The position numbers and the translations under genes are program-made. This document shows positions 8,160-16,167 of a DNA stretch of 36,290 bases, piece after piece; the stretch's first letter is position 1, and every line of letters begins with the position of its first letter. The DNA is from Gaiellales bacterium (GTDB taxonomy: Bacteria > Actinomycetota > Thermoleophilia > BMS3ABIN01), in assembly GCA_003599855.1 (NCBI GenBank), contig QZKG01000014.1:1-36290 (forward strand), written 5' to 3'. The notes under the pieces were generated by a model, which had not been told where the DNA came from, ran no database searches, and was given only the letters and a program-made list of their open reading frames with translations.

Positions 8160-9733
8160 GGCCGGCCGTCATCCCCGCCTTCCGGGGCGGCCGCGGACTC
8201 CGCCGGCTCCCCGCCGGGCAGTCGCGCCCGGCGGCTGGCTGCGACGATGGCCTCGATCATCCCGATGGTCACGGCGATCACGGGCACGGTACCGTATTCA
8301 TAGAAGCGCGGTGCATAAAAACTCGCAGCCGAGAGGGTCAGGAGCGTGAACACGAGCGCCAGCAGCCCCGCCTGCAGGAACGGGTCGCTGACCTGCCGCC
8401 AGCTGAAGAACCCCCTGACAACGGCGACCGCCACCGCTATCAGGAGCGCCGCCAGCCCGATGAAACCGAAATAGACCCAGTACCACAGGTAGGCGTTATG
8501 GATGTACCAGCGGAGGTTGTCGAGCATGCCGGGTATCGGCGGCCGGTACAGCTCGGCGATGCCGATGCCGAACACCGGCTCGCGCCGGATGCTCTGCCAG
8601 GCGTAATCGTTCTCGACGTTCCTGCTGCTCAGGCTGAGGCTGGTGAAGGTCTCCTCGGCGAAAGCCGAACTGTAACGTTCGCTGATGGCGTCGACGTAGC
8701 TGCCGGTGGTGCCTGTGGCGATGGAGAACAGCACCAGCCCGACTCCGATCATTCCCAGCAGCCCCGCCAGCTTGAGCCGCACGCCCCTCTGGTTGAGCAG
8801 CATCGCCACCACCATCAGCCCCAGGATGGGGATGACATAGCTGCGGTTGAACTCCAGCAGGATCACCGTGAGCATCAGGAGGGTGACGGGGACAAGCAGC
8901 GCGAGGCGGCGGACAGACCAGGGGCGCAGCACCAGGTTCATCATTCCCAGCCAGAAGCAGATCTGCACTATCGAGCCGCCCGGGGCCCGCAGCCTGAGCA
9001 CGGTAGGGTCGACGCTGGGGAACTCCACCGCCAGCGCTTGCCTCAGGCCGATCCACTCGAAGATGGCCAGGTCCGGCATGACCGCTTCCAGCAGGACCCT
9101 GAGGGCCACGAAGACGCCGATGCCGTACAGGCCGTAGAAGAACAGCCGCTGCCTCCTGCTGTTGTTGAAGAGTAAAAATACCGGCACGAACAGGGCGAAG
9201 AAACCCAGGCTGCGGTTGAAGGTGTAGACGTGGGAGAAGGCCCACTGGGGGAAACCCATCTCCACCAGGAAGACGATGGACTTGATCGAGATGACGCTCC
9301 CCAGCACAGTCAGCGACACGGCGACAGGAGACGTGAAGTAGTCGTGAAAGGCGCCCGGCGCCTCGCGCACCCGCTGGCGGATGGCGCCGGCTACCAGCAC
9401 CAGCAAAAACAGCTCCGCGCCCCAGTAGACGAAGTTGGGGTCGACATAGTAGTAGAAGTGCTCCGGCGCCAGGATCGACGAAGTGTAGAGCAGGAAGACG
9501 AAGAGGGCGACCCGGGGGTAGTTGAAGGTCGCGCCCAGGGCCAACGCCAGCATGATAAGACCGATGACCGCGCTGAACGAGGTGTGCGAGGCAGCTACCG
9601 CGGCCACGGCACTCACCGCCAGCAAGAGCAGGAACGCCGCCGGCGACAGTCGTGCGGAAGCTGACGGCCCCGGGTTCGCGAGCCCGCCCCGGCCGTCCGT
9701 CACCACAGTTCCCTTTTCGTTGTTCATCTTCAT
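8156..9733 (-). CDS. O-antigen polymerase/ligase-like membrane protein
   Basis: A 525-residue membrane protein with about ten or more hydrophobic segments, in the Wzy/WaaL class that polymerises or ligates lipid-linked glycan units on the outer face of the membrane. A large extracytoplasmic loop in the second half contains SIRREPVFGIGIAELYRPP and then IHNAYLWYWVYFGFIGL. The 'HN-x-x-L ... G' segment is typical of the Wzy_C/O-antigen ligase domain. An arginine in the periplasmic NRSYVIP region could be functional, as in characterised Wzy proteins, but this is inferred. The start MKMNNEKG has two possible ATGs (9733, 9727), neither with a strong ribosome site. It is coupled to the flippase through an ATGA overlap. 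Confidence 0.78.
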   Translation of the reverse strand: MKMNNEKGTVVTDGRGGLANPGPSASARLSPAAFLLLLAVSAVAAVAASHTSFSAVIGLIMLALALGATFNYPRVALFVFLLYTSSILAPEHFYYYVDPNFVYWGAELFLLVLVAGAIRQRVREAPGAFHDYFTSPVAVSLTVLGSVISIKSIVFLVEMGFPQWAFSHVYTFNRSLGFFALFVPVFLLFNNSRRQRLFFYGLYGIGVFVALRVLLEAVMPDLAIFEWIGLRQALAVEFPSVDPTVLRLRAPGGSIVQICFWLGMMNLVLRPWSVRRLALLVPVTLLMLTVILLEFNRSYVIPILGLMVVAMLLNQRGVRLKLAGLLGMIGVGLVLFSIATGTTGSYVDAISERYSSAFAEETFTSLSLSSRNVENDYAWQSIRREPVFGIGIAELYRPPIPGMLDNLRWYIHNAYLWYWVYFGFIGLAALLIAVAVAVVRGFFSWRQVSDPFLQAGLLALVFTLLTLSAASFYAPRFYEYGTVPVIAVTIGMIEAIVAASRRARLPGGEPAESAAAPEGGDDGRP

Positions 9734-9746
9734 GGCTTAACGCGGA

Positions 9747-11489
9747 TCACAGGTAGCAGTCACTGAAACCTGCCTCGACGGCCGGTCCACGCGGCGTGGC
9801 CGCCCTGGTCAACGAATACAGCGCCGCCAGGGCGCTCAGCATGACTATACTCGGTTTATCATACAGAATCATCAAGTGTCCGCCGTGGAGGATGAGCGCC
9901 AGCGCCGCGAGGAAGATGACGCTGGCCGGCGCCCAGGGCGCTGTGGCGACCCTGTATGATTCACGCACAACCAAAAGCGCCAGGGCGGCCGCCATGAGCG
10001 CCCCGGCCCAGCCGAATTCCATGAGCCAGGTGAGCGGCAGGCTGTCCACGGCGTGGTGGTCGGTGCCTGGGCTGTTGAACGGCCCGACGCCCAGGGGGTT
10101 GGCCCGGGCGGTATCCCAGGCCAGGGGGTATGTTTCGAATCGCGTCGACAGCGAAGCCGAGCGCGCCTCCCACTGGTGCACCACCTGCGAGACGGGGTCC
10201 ATCCTGCCCGCGTGGACCTCCACGCGGCTGATGACGGAGCTGTTGTCCTCGTCGACCACCCTGATGTCAGCGTTGTAGGGATGGCCCTCGAACAGCGGCT
10301 GGTCGAGATAGAAGGCGGCGTTGGTCCAGTTGCCGGTGTCGGTCTTGTTGATCCTGGGCAGGATGCGCCAGTCGTCCGTCTCGCCGGGTTCGCGACTGGC
10401 GGGCAGGTAGTCCACCCGCAGCACGCCCAGGCCCTCGTCCCGGTAGTGTACGACGACCGTCGCGGCGCCGGGGGCCTCGCCGAAGGTCTGCGCATCGACG
10501 TCGGCGTACACGTAATATTCCTGAGGCATGATCCCTTCCTCGCTGATGACCGTCGCCGCTCCCGTGCCCCGGGACCAGCGGACGCCCGATTCCTGGACCG
10601 AGCCCGTGAAATCGATGTAAGCCTCGCCCCTGGTCCAGTAGAGCGCCGCCAGGACGGCCGCTGCCACCAGCGCCGCCAGGGCCGCCCACTGCAGATAACG
10701 CCTCACCGAAGAACGGTAGAGCACCAGGGCAAGGGGGATGAAGATGAGCGCCGCCAGCAGCCAGGAGCCGCGGCTGAAAGTCAGGAAGAGCGAGCCCAGC
10801 AGGGCCGCGACGGTCGCGGCCATGGCCACCGGACGCCGCCAGAGCAGGAGCATCGCCAGGAGGACGGCAGCCGTCAGAACCGCCGCGGTGAAACCCGGAT
10901 GGCCCACGAGGCTGCGCACCCGGTAGAACTGCCCGCTGGCGGAGATGCGGCTGTCGGCGCCGATGGCGGTCACCTCGATCGAGTCGAACAGCGGGTTGGC
11001 CTTGGCGGCGTACTCCACCAGGCCGAAGGCGGCGATCACCACGGCTGAAGCCACGATGCTGATGAGCACGGCGCGCAGGTCAGCGCGGTCCCTCACCCCC
11101 AGCTTCACAAGGAAGTAGACGCCCGCAGCCGTCACCAGCCAGTTGGCGGCGATGCCGAAGGTCTCAGGGGTGAAAAGCGCCCGCCCGGCATAAGCCAGGG
11201 CGAAGATGATGACGGCCGCATCGAGGGCGTCCAGGCGGGGGAGCCGGCGCTGGCGGACCATGCCGGCGATAAGCAGCAGCCAGGAAACGATGAACGCGGC
11301 GCGGAAGGGCGTCAGCATGAACGGTCCGAGCTGCCAGCGGCCCCAGCCCACCAGGTTGAACAGGTGGAGCATGCCCGCAGCGACCGTCAGCGACAGGGCC
11401 GCCCGCGTCACCAGCCGTAACAGGCGGTCGGGGTTGCTGGCGGCATGGTCATGGGCGATGGCCTCCTTGTCAGCGCCGACAGACATCAC
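9747..11489 (-). CDS. O-antigen ligase-type membrane protein with large inserted beta-rich domain
   Basis: A 580-residue polytopic protein. Hydrophobic segments fill residues 25-285 and about 485-560, and the ligase-like signature RANPLGVGPFNSPGTDHHA (462-480) followed by TWLMEFGWAGALM fits the Wzy_C fold. Between them, residues about 287-425 form an extracytoplasmic domain rich in predicted beta strands. Segments such as ATVVVHYRDEGLGVLRVDYL, DTGNWTNAAFYLDQPLFEG and ADIRVVDEDNSSVISRVEV resemble a carbohydrate-binding-type sandwich. The start is GTG 11489 or ATG 11486. It follows the aldo/keto reductase by 10 nt and precedes the other polymerase-like gene by 13 nt. One of the two may polymerise and the other ligate; the sequence does not decide which. 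Confidence 0.75.
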   Translation of the reverse strand: MMSVGADKEAIAHDHAASNPDRLLRLVTRAALSLTVAAGMLHLFNLVGWGRWQLGPFMLTPFRAAFIVSWLLLIAGMVRQRRLPRLDALDAAVIIFALAYAGRALFTPETFGIAANWLVTAAGVYFLVKLGVRDRADLRAVLISIVASAVVIAAFGLVEYAAKANPLFDSIEVTAIGADSRISASGQFYRVRSLVGHPGFTAAVLTAAVLLAMLLLWRRPVAMAATVAALLGSLFLTFSRGSWLLAALIFIPLALVLYRSSVRRYLQWAALAALVAAAVLAALYWTRGEAYIDFTGSVQESGVRWSRGTGAATVISEEGIMPQEYYVYADVDAQTFGEAPGAATVVVHYRDEGLGVLRVDYLPASREPGETDDWRILPRINKTDTGNWTNAAFYLDQPLFEGHPYNADIRVVDEDNSSVISRVEVHAGRMDPVSQVVHQWEARSASLSTRFETYPLAWDTARANPLGVGPFNSPGTDHHAVDSLPLTWLMEFGWAGALMAAALALLVVRESYRVATAPWAPASVIFLAALALILHGGHLMILYDKPSIVMLSALAALYSLTRAATPRGPAVEAGFSDCYL

Positions 11490-11499
11490 GCCGGCAGCC

Positions 11500-12558
11500 T
11501 TAACCGCCCAGCAGTTTCTTCTGGTAGATGCGCCGGAGGCTGTTGCGTGGCAGCAGGTCTATGCGGGCGCGGGCGAACTCGCGCTTGATCGGCAGGTGGT
11601 ACGGGCACTCGCGCTCGCAGACGCCGCAGTTGTCGCACGCCTCCAGGCTGGGCCGCACCCCGCGGTAGCGCTCCCGGGCCCAGTCCCAGGAATGGTAACG
11701 GTCGAAGAACTCATACCAGCGCAGCATCTGCCTGATGTCGATCCCCTGGGGACAGGTGACGCAGGTCTCGCAGCGGCGGCAGAAGACCTTGAAACACCTT
11801 TTCTCCGACTCGGCGATGGCCGCCAGCCGCTCCTCCTCGCTCACCCCGCTGCCGTCCGCTTCCGCTGCGAGGTTCTGCTGCAGCTCCTCCAGGTTGTAGG
11901 TGCCGACGATGGTGCTGTCCGGACCCTGGTTGAAGACGTAGCGCAGCGCCAGGGAACTGTCCGCGGCGTAGCCGAAGATCATCGGCTTGATGGAGACGAA
12001 GCCGACCCCTCGCGCCCTGAGCGTCTCCATGAGGCCCTCGGCCGCCTCGCGGTCGACGATGTTGAGCGGAAACTCCACCACATCGAAGGCTGCCTGGTCC
12101 AGCGCCGTCATGACCGTCTCCACCTGGTGGGCGCTGATGCCCACGTGCCGGATGTAGCCGGCGCTGCGCATCTCGTCCAGGGCGTGGTAGGCGCCACCGG
12201 GGCTCATTATCTCCCTGAGCACCGACAGGGTCAGGACGTTGTGCAGCGAATAGACGTCGATGACGTCGGTGTTGAACTGTTCGAGGCTCTTGCGGATATC
12301 GCCCAGGGCCTCGTTCTTCTTGCGCTTGTGGGTGCTGGTCCCCAGGACGACCTGGTCGCGGAAGCGCCGCGCTGCCAGCCCGATCTTGTGCTCGCTGTCG
12401 CGGTACATGCGCGAGGTGTAGATCATGTTGACGCCGCCGTCGTGCGCCGCCTGGATGATGTCGTTGGTCTCGGTCTGGCTGATGTACTGGAACGGTATGC
12501 CGCCCAGTCCCAGCCGGGACACTTCAAGGCCTGTGTTCCCCAGGGTATTAAGCTGCAT
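11500..12558 (-). CDS. Aldo/keto reductase fold fused to 4Fe-4S ferredoxin domain, degenerate catalytic tetrad
   Basis: A 352-residue protein with an aldo/keto reductase TIM barrel (LGNTGLEVSRLGLGGIPF at 5-22) followed by a bacterial ferredoxin-like tail. The tail has CRRCETCVTCP (C-x2-C-x2-C-x2-C-P) and CDNCGVCERECP (C-x2-C-x2-C-x3-C-P), enough for two 4Fe-4S clusters. The usual catalytic Asp-Tyr-Lys-His set is incomplete. Tyr52 and His106 are present, but Tyr47 sits where Asp is expected (MIYTSRMYRDSE) and Ser75 where Lys is expected (VVLGTSTH). It may therefore not perform classical NADPH carbonyl reduction and could pass electrons to neighbouring radical SAM enzymes (inference). A good AAGGAAGG ribosome site precedes the ATG, within the overlapping 3' end of the methyltransferase gene (11-bp overlap). 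Confidence 0.88.
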   Translation of the reverse strand: MQLNTLGNTGLEVSRLGLGGIPFQYISQTETNDIIQAAHDGGVNMIYTSRMYRDSEHKIGLAARRFRDQVVLGTSTHKRKKNEALGDIRKSLEQFNTDVIDVYSLHNVLTLSVLREIMSPGGAYHALDEMRSAGYIRHVGISAHQVETVMTALDQAAFDVVEFPLNIVDREAAEGLMETLRARGVGFVSIKPMIFGYAADSSLALRYVFNQGPDSTIVGTYNLEELQQNLAAEADGSGVSEEERLAAIAESEKRCFKVFCRRCETCVTCPQGIDIRQMLRWYEFFDRYHSWDWARERYRGVRPSLEACDNCGVCERECPYHLPIKREFARARIDLLPRNSLRRIYQKKLLGG

Positions 12559-13525
12559 CGCTGCCTTCCTTGGTCTCGCCGGCTCCGGCCGCCCCCGGCC
12601 GGGCCGCCGCGCCGCCCTTGACGGCGAAAACGGTCATGGCGGAGGACCAGGGCGTGCCATCCACCAGCCGGCGGTAGAGGGACAGGGCCTTGACGGCGGC
12701 CCGGTCCGCCACGGAGGGAGCGTGTACCACGTCACCCTTGCGGCCCAGCCGCCGCTCCTTGAGATACTGCCAGTTCATCTGGCAATAATAAAGCGGGGTC
12801 TCGTATACCACCTCAGCCACCCGGAAGCCCTCGGACTCCAGCAGCCTGGTCAGGTTATGCTCGTCGAAGCTGTACAGGTGGCGCGGCGCCTCGTAGATGA
12901 ACCAGTCCTCCCCCAGCAGCCTCGCCTCGGGGGCGGCGGCGTTCTGGGTGTAGATCACCAGCAGGGCGCCGTCGGCGGTGATGCGACGGATCTCGGCGAT
13001 GGTCTCGCGGGGGCTCTGCACGTGCTCGAGCACTCCCCAGAGGGTCACCACGTCGAAGCTCGCGTCATCGAAGCCGGCGTCCTCCAGCTGACCGGCGCGG
13101 GCGTCGATGCCCAGCTCCTGGCTGGCCAGCTCCACCATCCTGTCGTTATAATCCACCCCGGAGACATCCCAGCCGCACTCCTTCATGAAGCGGAGGAAAT
13201 CGCCGCCGCCGAAACCGATGTCCAGCAGGCGGCCGCCGGTGCGGTACCTGTCGATGCGCCCCTTGCGCGGACCCTGCAGGCGGCCGAGCTCCTCCATGCT
13301 CTTCTCGGTCATGCCCGCCGCCTTGTTGTAAAGGTCGTAATCTTCCTGGGGGTAGAAACGCCCCATCTCCTCGAAGCCGGGGCGCGGGCTGATGTAAACC
13401 AGGCCGCACTCCTGGCATTTGACCAGGGGGAACTCGCCCTCGATGCCGAAGAGGCGGTCCCTGGCCATGAAGAGCAGGTCCTGGTGGCGGCCCCCGCAGA
13501 TGTCGCAGGCGTTCCCCTGGCTCAC
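12548..13525 (-). CDS. Zinc-ribbon class I SAM-dependent methyltransferase
   Basis: A methyltransferase of 325 residues. The open frame extends far upstream, but the start is placed at GTG 13525, overlapping the stop of the SPASM gene as GTGA. The N-terminal four-cysteine zinc ribbon is Cys7, Cys10, Cys37 and Cys40 (CDICGG ... CQECGLVYISPRPG). The Rossmann SAM-binding motif I is LLDIGFGGGDF (100-110), and VTLWGVLEHVQSP (160-172) is the post-motif region. It belongs to a widespread group of sugar- or small-molecule methyltransferases found in polysaccharide and natural-product loci. It shares a long block, FMARDR/K-x2-F then CGLVY-x-x-PRPG, with the methyltransferase at 16164-17138, so the two are paralogues. 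Target atom (O, N or C) unknown. Confidence 0.88.
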   Translation of the reverse strand: MSQGNACDICGGRHQDLLFMARDRLFGIEGEFPLVKCQECGLVYISPRPGFEEMGRFYPQEDYDLYNKAAGMTEKSMEELGRLQGPRKGRIDRYRTGGRLLDIGFGGGDFLRFMKECGWDVSGVDYNDRMVELASQELGIDARAGQLEDAGFDDASFDVVTLWGVLEHVQSPRETIAEIRRITADGALLVIYTQNAAAPEARLLGEDWFIYEAPRHLYSFDEHNLTRLLESEGFRVAEVVYETPLYYCQMNWQYLKERRLGRKGDVVHAPSVADRAAVKALSLYRRLVDGTPWSSAMTVFAVKGGAAARPGAAGAGETKEGSDAA

Positions 13526-14502
13526 AACCAGCCCCTGCCCGGCGCCTGGTACCAGACGTTGCGCGTGTAGGCCCAGTAGTTGCAGTCGCGGCAGAGATCG
13601 ATCTCGTCCCATCTGCCTTCCTTGTGCAGCCGGCGGTAGCGTTCCATCCCGGGGCCCTGCCAGATCTCCTCGATGCTCTGCTCGTTGAGGTCGCCGATGA
13701 TGCCCAGGTGGTTGAAATCGACGTTGCAGAAACTGACCTTGCCGTCCCAGTTGATGGAGAACGAGTTGAACAGGTAGGTGCAGGGGTAGCGTTTTCCGGG
13801 CAGCTGCATCAGGCTCTGGACCTCGGGCCGGTGCCCGCCCCAGTTGATCGCCGGTATCAGCAGCACGTCGACGTCGTGCGAGCCCCATTTCTCCTTGAAC
13901 AGCCCGATCTCGTCCCTGGTCTCCGCCATGACTATGAGCTGCACCTTGACCTTGGGCCAGACGTAGCCGCGCTCGGCGCGCATGGCGAGGAAGCGTTCGA
14001 TGTTGCCGACGACCTGGTCGAACTTGGTCGAGCCGCGCACCTGCCTGTAGGTCTCGGCGGTGGCCGCGTTGACGCTGAAGAGGAGCACGTCGAGCTTCGA
14101 GTCGAGGATGCGCCCGGCCTTCTCCTCGTCCAGCAGCAGGGCGTTGGTGTCCATGTTGAGCAGGGTGCTGGGCGCGACGGTCTTGATGTGGTCGATCAGG
14201 TCGAAGATGTGCGGAGCCATCAGCGGCTCACCGTCCTTGTGCAGCCTCACCTCGGCGGGCGCGTGCCGCGAGATCTCATCGGCGATCTTCCCGAACAGGC
14301 CCATGTCGATCTCGCCCACGGGGCGGGTCAGGTCCTTGCGCGGACACATGTTGCAGCGCAGGTTGCACTGGTTGGTGGGCTCTACGTTGATGCGCGAGGG
14401 GAAGCCGGTGACGATCTCCTCTCCCCTGAGCGCCTTGTTCTTTATGAGCGCCTTGGCGCTACCGCCCTTGACGAGCGTCTTTACCTTTCCTTTTACGGAC
14501 AT
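13522..14502 (-). CDS. Radical SAM/SPASM protein
   Basis: A 326-residue radical SAM enzyme. After a basic leader (residues 1-37, many Lys) the core starts with RINVEPTNQCNLRCNMC; the cluster cysteines are Cys46, Cys50 and Cys53. The GE-like motif region is HKDGEPLMAPHIFDLIDH. Near the C-terminus, SINWDGKVSFCNVDFN and LCRDCNYWAYTRN form a SPASM/twitch region for an auxiliary Fe-S cluster. It most resembles the SPASM protein at 26527-27594: same EPTNxCNLxC start and the same C-terminal 'C-x2-C ... W' ending. Substrate unknown. It is the first gene after the largest gap in the minus-strand run, and its stop overlaps the methyltransferase start by 4 nt, suggesting the pair works on one substrate. 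Confidence 0.9.
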   Translation of the reverse strand: MSVKGKVKTLVKGGSAKALIKNKALRGEEIVTGFPSRINVEPTNQCNLRCNMCPRKDLTRPVGEIDMGLFGKIADEISRHAPAEVRLHKDGEPLMAPHIFDLIDHIKTVAPSTLLNMDTNALLLDEEKAGRILDSKLDVLLFSVNAATAETYRQVRGSTKFDQVVGNIERFLAMRAERGYVWPKVKVQLIVMAETRDEIGLFKEKWGSHDVDVLLIPAINWGGHRPEVQSLMQLPGKRYPCTYLFNSFSINWDGKVSFCNVDFNHLGIIGDLNEQSIEEIWQGPGMERYRRLHKEGRWDEIDLCRDCNYWAYTRNVWYQAPGRGWL

Positions 14503-14640
14503 GCCGTTGCCTTTCCGTTACGGGCGCGGCCGACGGCCGCTCGCAAGCAGGCCTGCCTCTGTCGATCACGGGAATCAGCCTGCTGGGTATATTCTACCAA
14601 CCCGAAGCGCCAAACTCCCAACCCTGCGGGGCGGAAGCGG
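14503..14640 (-). promoter_or_regulatory. 138-nt intergenic leader with possible internal promoter and inverted repeat
   Basis: This is the longest gap inside the minus-strand run. On the minus strand it holds a possible sigma70-type pair, TTGGCG (14613-14608) and TATACC (14591-14586), 16 nt apart; an overlapping TAGAAT (14596-14591) is a second -10 candidate. Further down, near the SPASM gene, lies the perfect inverted repeat GCGGCCG-A-CGGCCGC (14526-14540), which could fold in the leader RNA. No T-tract follows, so it is not a convincing terminator. GGAAAGG about 8 nt upstream of the ATG may be the ribosome site. The promoter call is by eye and weak. Confidence 0.3.
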
Positions 14641-16167
14641 CTACGCGATGGGCTCGAAGGTCCCCTTCTTGAAGGTCTTGAACAGCACCCACTCCAGCGG
14701 CAGGCGGTAAAAACCTGTCCTGGCCCTGGCGAGGGCAAGCCCGTGCACGAGCCTGAAGGGCCATTTCTTCGGGCCGCTGGCGAAATGCTGCTGCATGTAG
14801 GAGCTTGGGTAGGCGAAGGGCAGATAGAACCCGTTTACCTTCTCGATCATCTGGCGCTCCCAGGGCTCCACCCACTGGCTCTCCATCATCGTCGCCGGGT
14901 TGTAGTCAGCCCACTCCTCCAGGGAGCGCGGCTCCTTCATGCCGTACTGGACGGAGAGGTCGTAGAGGGGCGTCCCCGGATAGGGCGTGAAGACGAAGAT
15001 CTTGGTGCGGATATCGGGGTGGATCTGCTTCAGCTTCTCGATGAAATCGAGCAGGTCCTGGGTGGTCTCCTCGGGAGGGGTCCCCGGCGCGTGCGGGAAC
15101 CCGGTGATGAAGGTGAAGGTGCCGCCGATGCCGTAGTCGCGGCAGACCCGCGCTGTCTTGAGGTGGTCCTCGGCGGTGGCGCCCTTGCTGATCAGCTCCA
15201 GCACCGGTCCCGAAGCCGACTCGGCGCCGACGATGACGCGCTTGCAGCCGCTCTCGCGTATGAGCTCGAGCACCTCGGGCTTGTAGCGGTGGAAAGTGTC
15301 GGGCCTGGCCGATGCTACCCAGCGGATCTTGAGGCCGTTGGCGATGAAACCCTCGCAGATGGCCTTGACCCGCTTCTGGTTGGCGAAGAAGTTGGCATCG
15401 CTGAAGTTGACCTGGTCGAGGTTGTAGGTGCGCACCAGCTCGGTGACCTCCTCCACCACCCGTTCGGCATCGAGGCCGGTCCAGCGGCGCTTGTAAAGCT
15501 GGGCGTCGGCGCAGTAGCCGCACTTGCCGGGGCAGCCCTGGCTGGAATGGAACTCGGTGGTGCGGATCGACTCGTGGTTCTCCTTCATGTTGAGCCCGAT
15601 GGCGCGGTTGACGTCCAGCAGGTGATACGGCGCCCGCTCCACTTCGTTGATATTGGTCAGCGGCCGCGGCTCGTTGACCACGATCCCCTCCGGCGTCCAG
15701 TAGGCGCAGCCCAGGACCTCTTCCGGGGGCTTGCCCGCCGTCAGGCTCTCGATGATCTCCTTGAAGGTCACGTCACCCTGGCCGATGCAGACGATGTCGC
15801 AGGCCAGGGATTCACAGGTCTGCTCCGGGAACAGCGACGGGTGGTAACCGCCCCAGACTATGGGCACGTCCGGCGCCGCCCGGCGGATCCTGTCGGCCAT
15901 GGCGATGCCGCGCTTGATCTGGTATCCCGTGATCGAACTGATGCCGACGCAGACGGCGTCGTCCAGGTTCCTGAGCACCTCGTTCTCGTAGTCGGGGGTT
16001 ACCCGCTCATCCACCAGGACCAGGTCGTACTCCCCCTCCAGCGGCGCAGCCACCACGGCGATGGCCAACGCCAGCTCGATGCGGTAGTGGCCGTATGCCG
16101 GTGTCGGGAAGAACAGCACCACCTTCTTCTTGCCCCTGCGATCATACCTCTTCATCCTGTCGCTCAT
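14641..16167 (-). CDS. B12-binding-domain radical SAM protein
   Basis: A 508-residue protein of the cobalamin-binding radical SAM class. The N-terminal Rossmann-like region runs from KKVVLFFPTPAYG through VGISSITGYQIKRGIAMADRI to PIVWGGYHPSLFPEQT (103-118), the hallmark of this class. No DxHxxG motif is visible, as is common in BchE-like members. The radical SAM core has CPGKCGYC (Cys212, Cys216, Cys219). The C-terminal part has VFTPYPGTPLYD and FYLPFAYP, shared with the other three paralogues here. Family reactions include C-methylation and ring rearrangements, but this one's substrate is unknown. ATG 16167 overlaps the stop of the methyltransferase gene (ATGA), suggesting joint action. Confidence 0.9.
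   Translation of the reverse strand: MSDRMKRYDRRGKKKVVLFFPTPAYGHYRIELALAIAVVAAPLEGEYDLVLVDERVTPDYENEVLRNLDDAVCVGISSITGYQIKRGIAMADRIRRAAPDVPIVWGGYHPSLFPEQTCESLACDIVCIGQGDVTFKEIIESLTAGKPPEEVLGCAYWTPEGIVVNEPRPLTNINEVERAPYHLLDVNRAIGLNMKENHESIRTTEFHSSQGCPGKCGYCADAQLYKRRWTGLDAERVVEEVTELVRTYNLDQVNFSDANFFANQKRVKAICEGFIANGLKIRWVASARPDTFHRYKPEVLELIRESGCKRVIVGAESASGPVLELISKGATAEDHLKTARVCRDYGIGGTFTFITGFPHAPGTPPEETTQDLLDFIEKLKQIHPDIRTKIFVFTPYPGTPLYDLSVQYGMKEPRSLEEWADYNPATMMESQWVEPWERQMIEKVNGFYLPFAYPSSYMQQHFASGPKKWPFRLVHGLALARARTGFYRLPLEWVLFKTFKKGTFEPIA

Noticed and set aside
13526..13888. Upstream extension of the methyltransferase at 12548-13525.
   Set aside because: It overlaps the SPASM-coding part of the neighbouring radical SAM gene and looks like shadow sequence; the zinc ribbon begins just after GTG 13525.
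14526..14540. Rho-independent terminator at the GCGGCCG/CGGCCGC inverted repeat.
   Set aside because: There is no T-tract on either strand after the stem, and the repeat sits in the leader just before the next gene rather than right after a stop.
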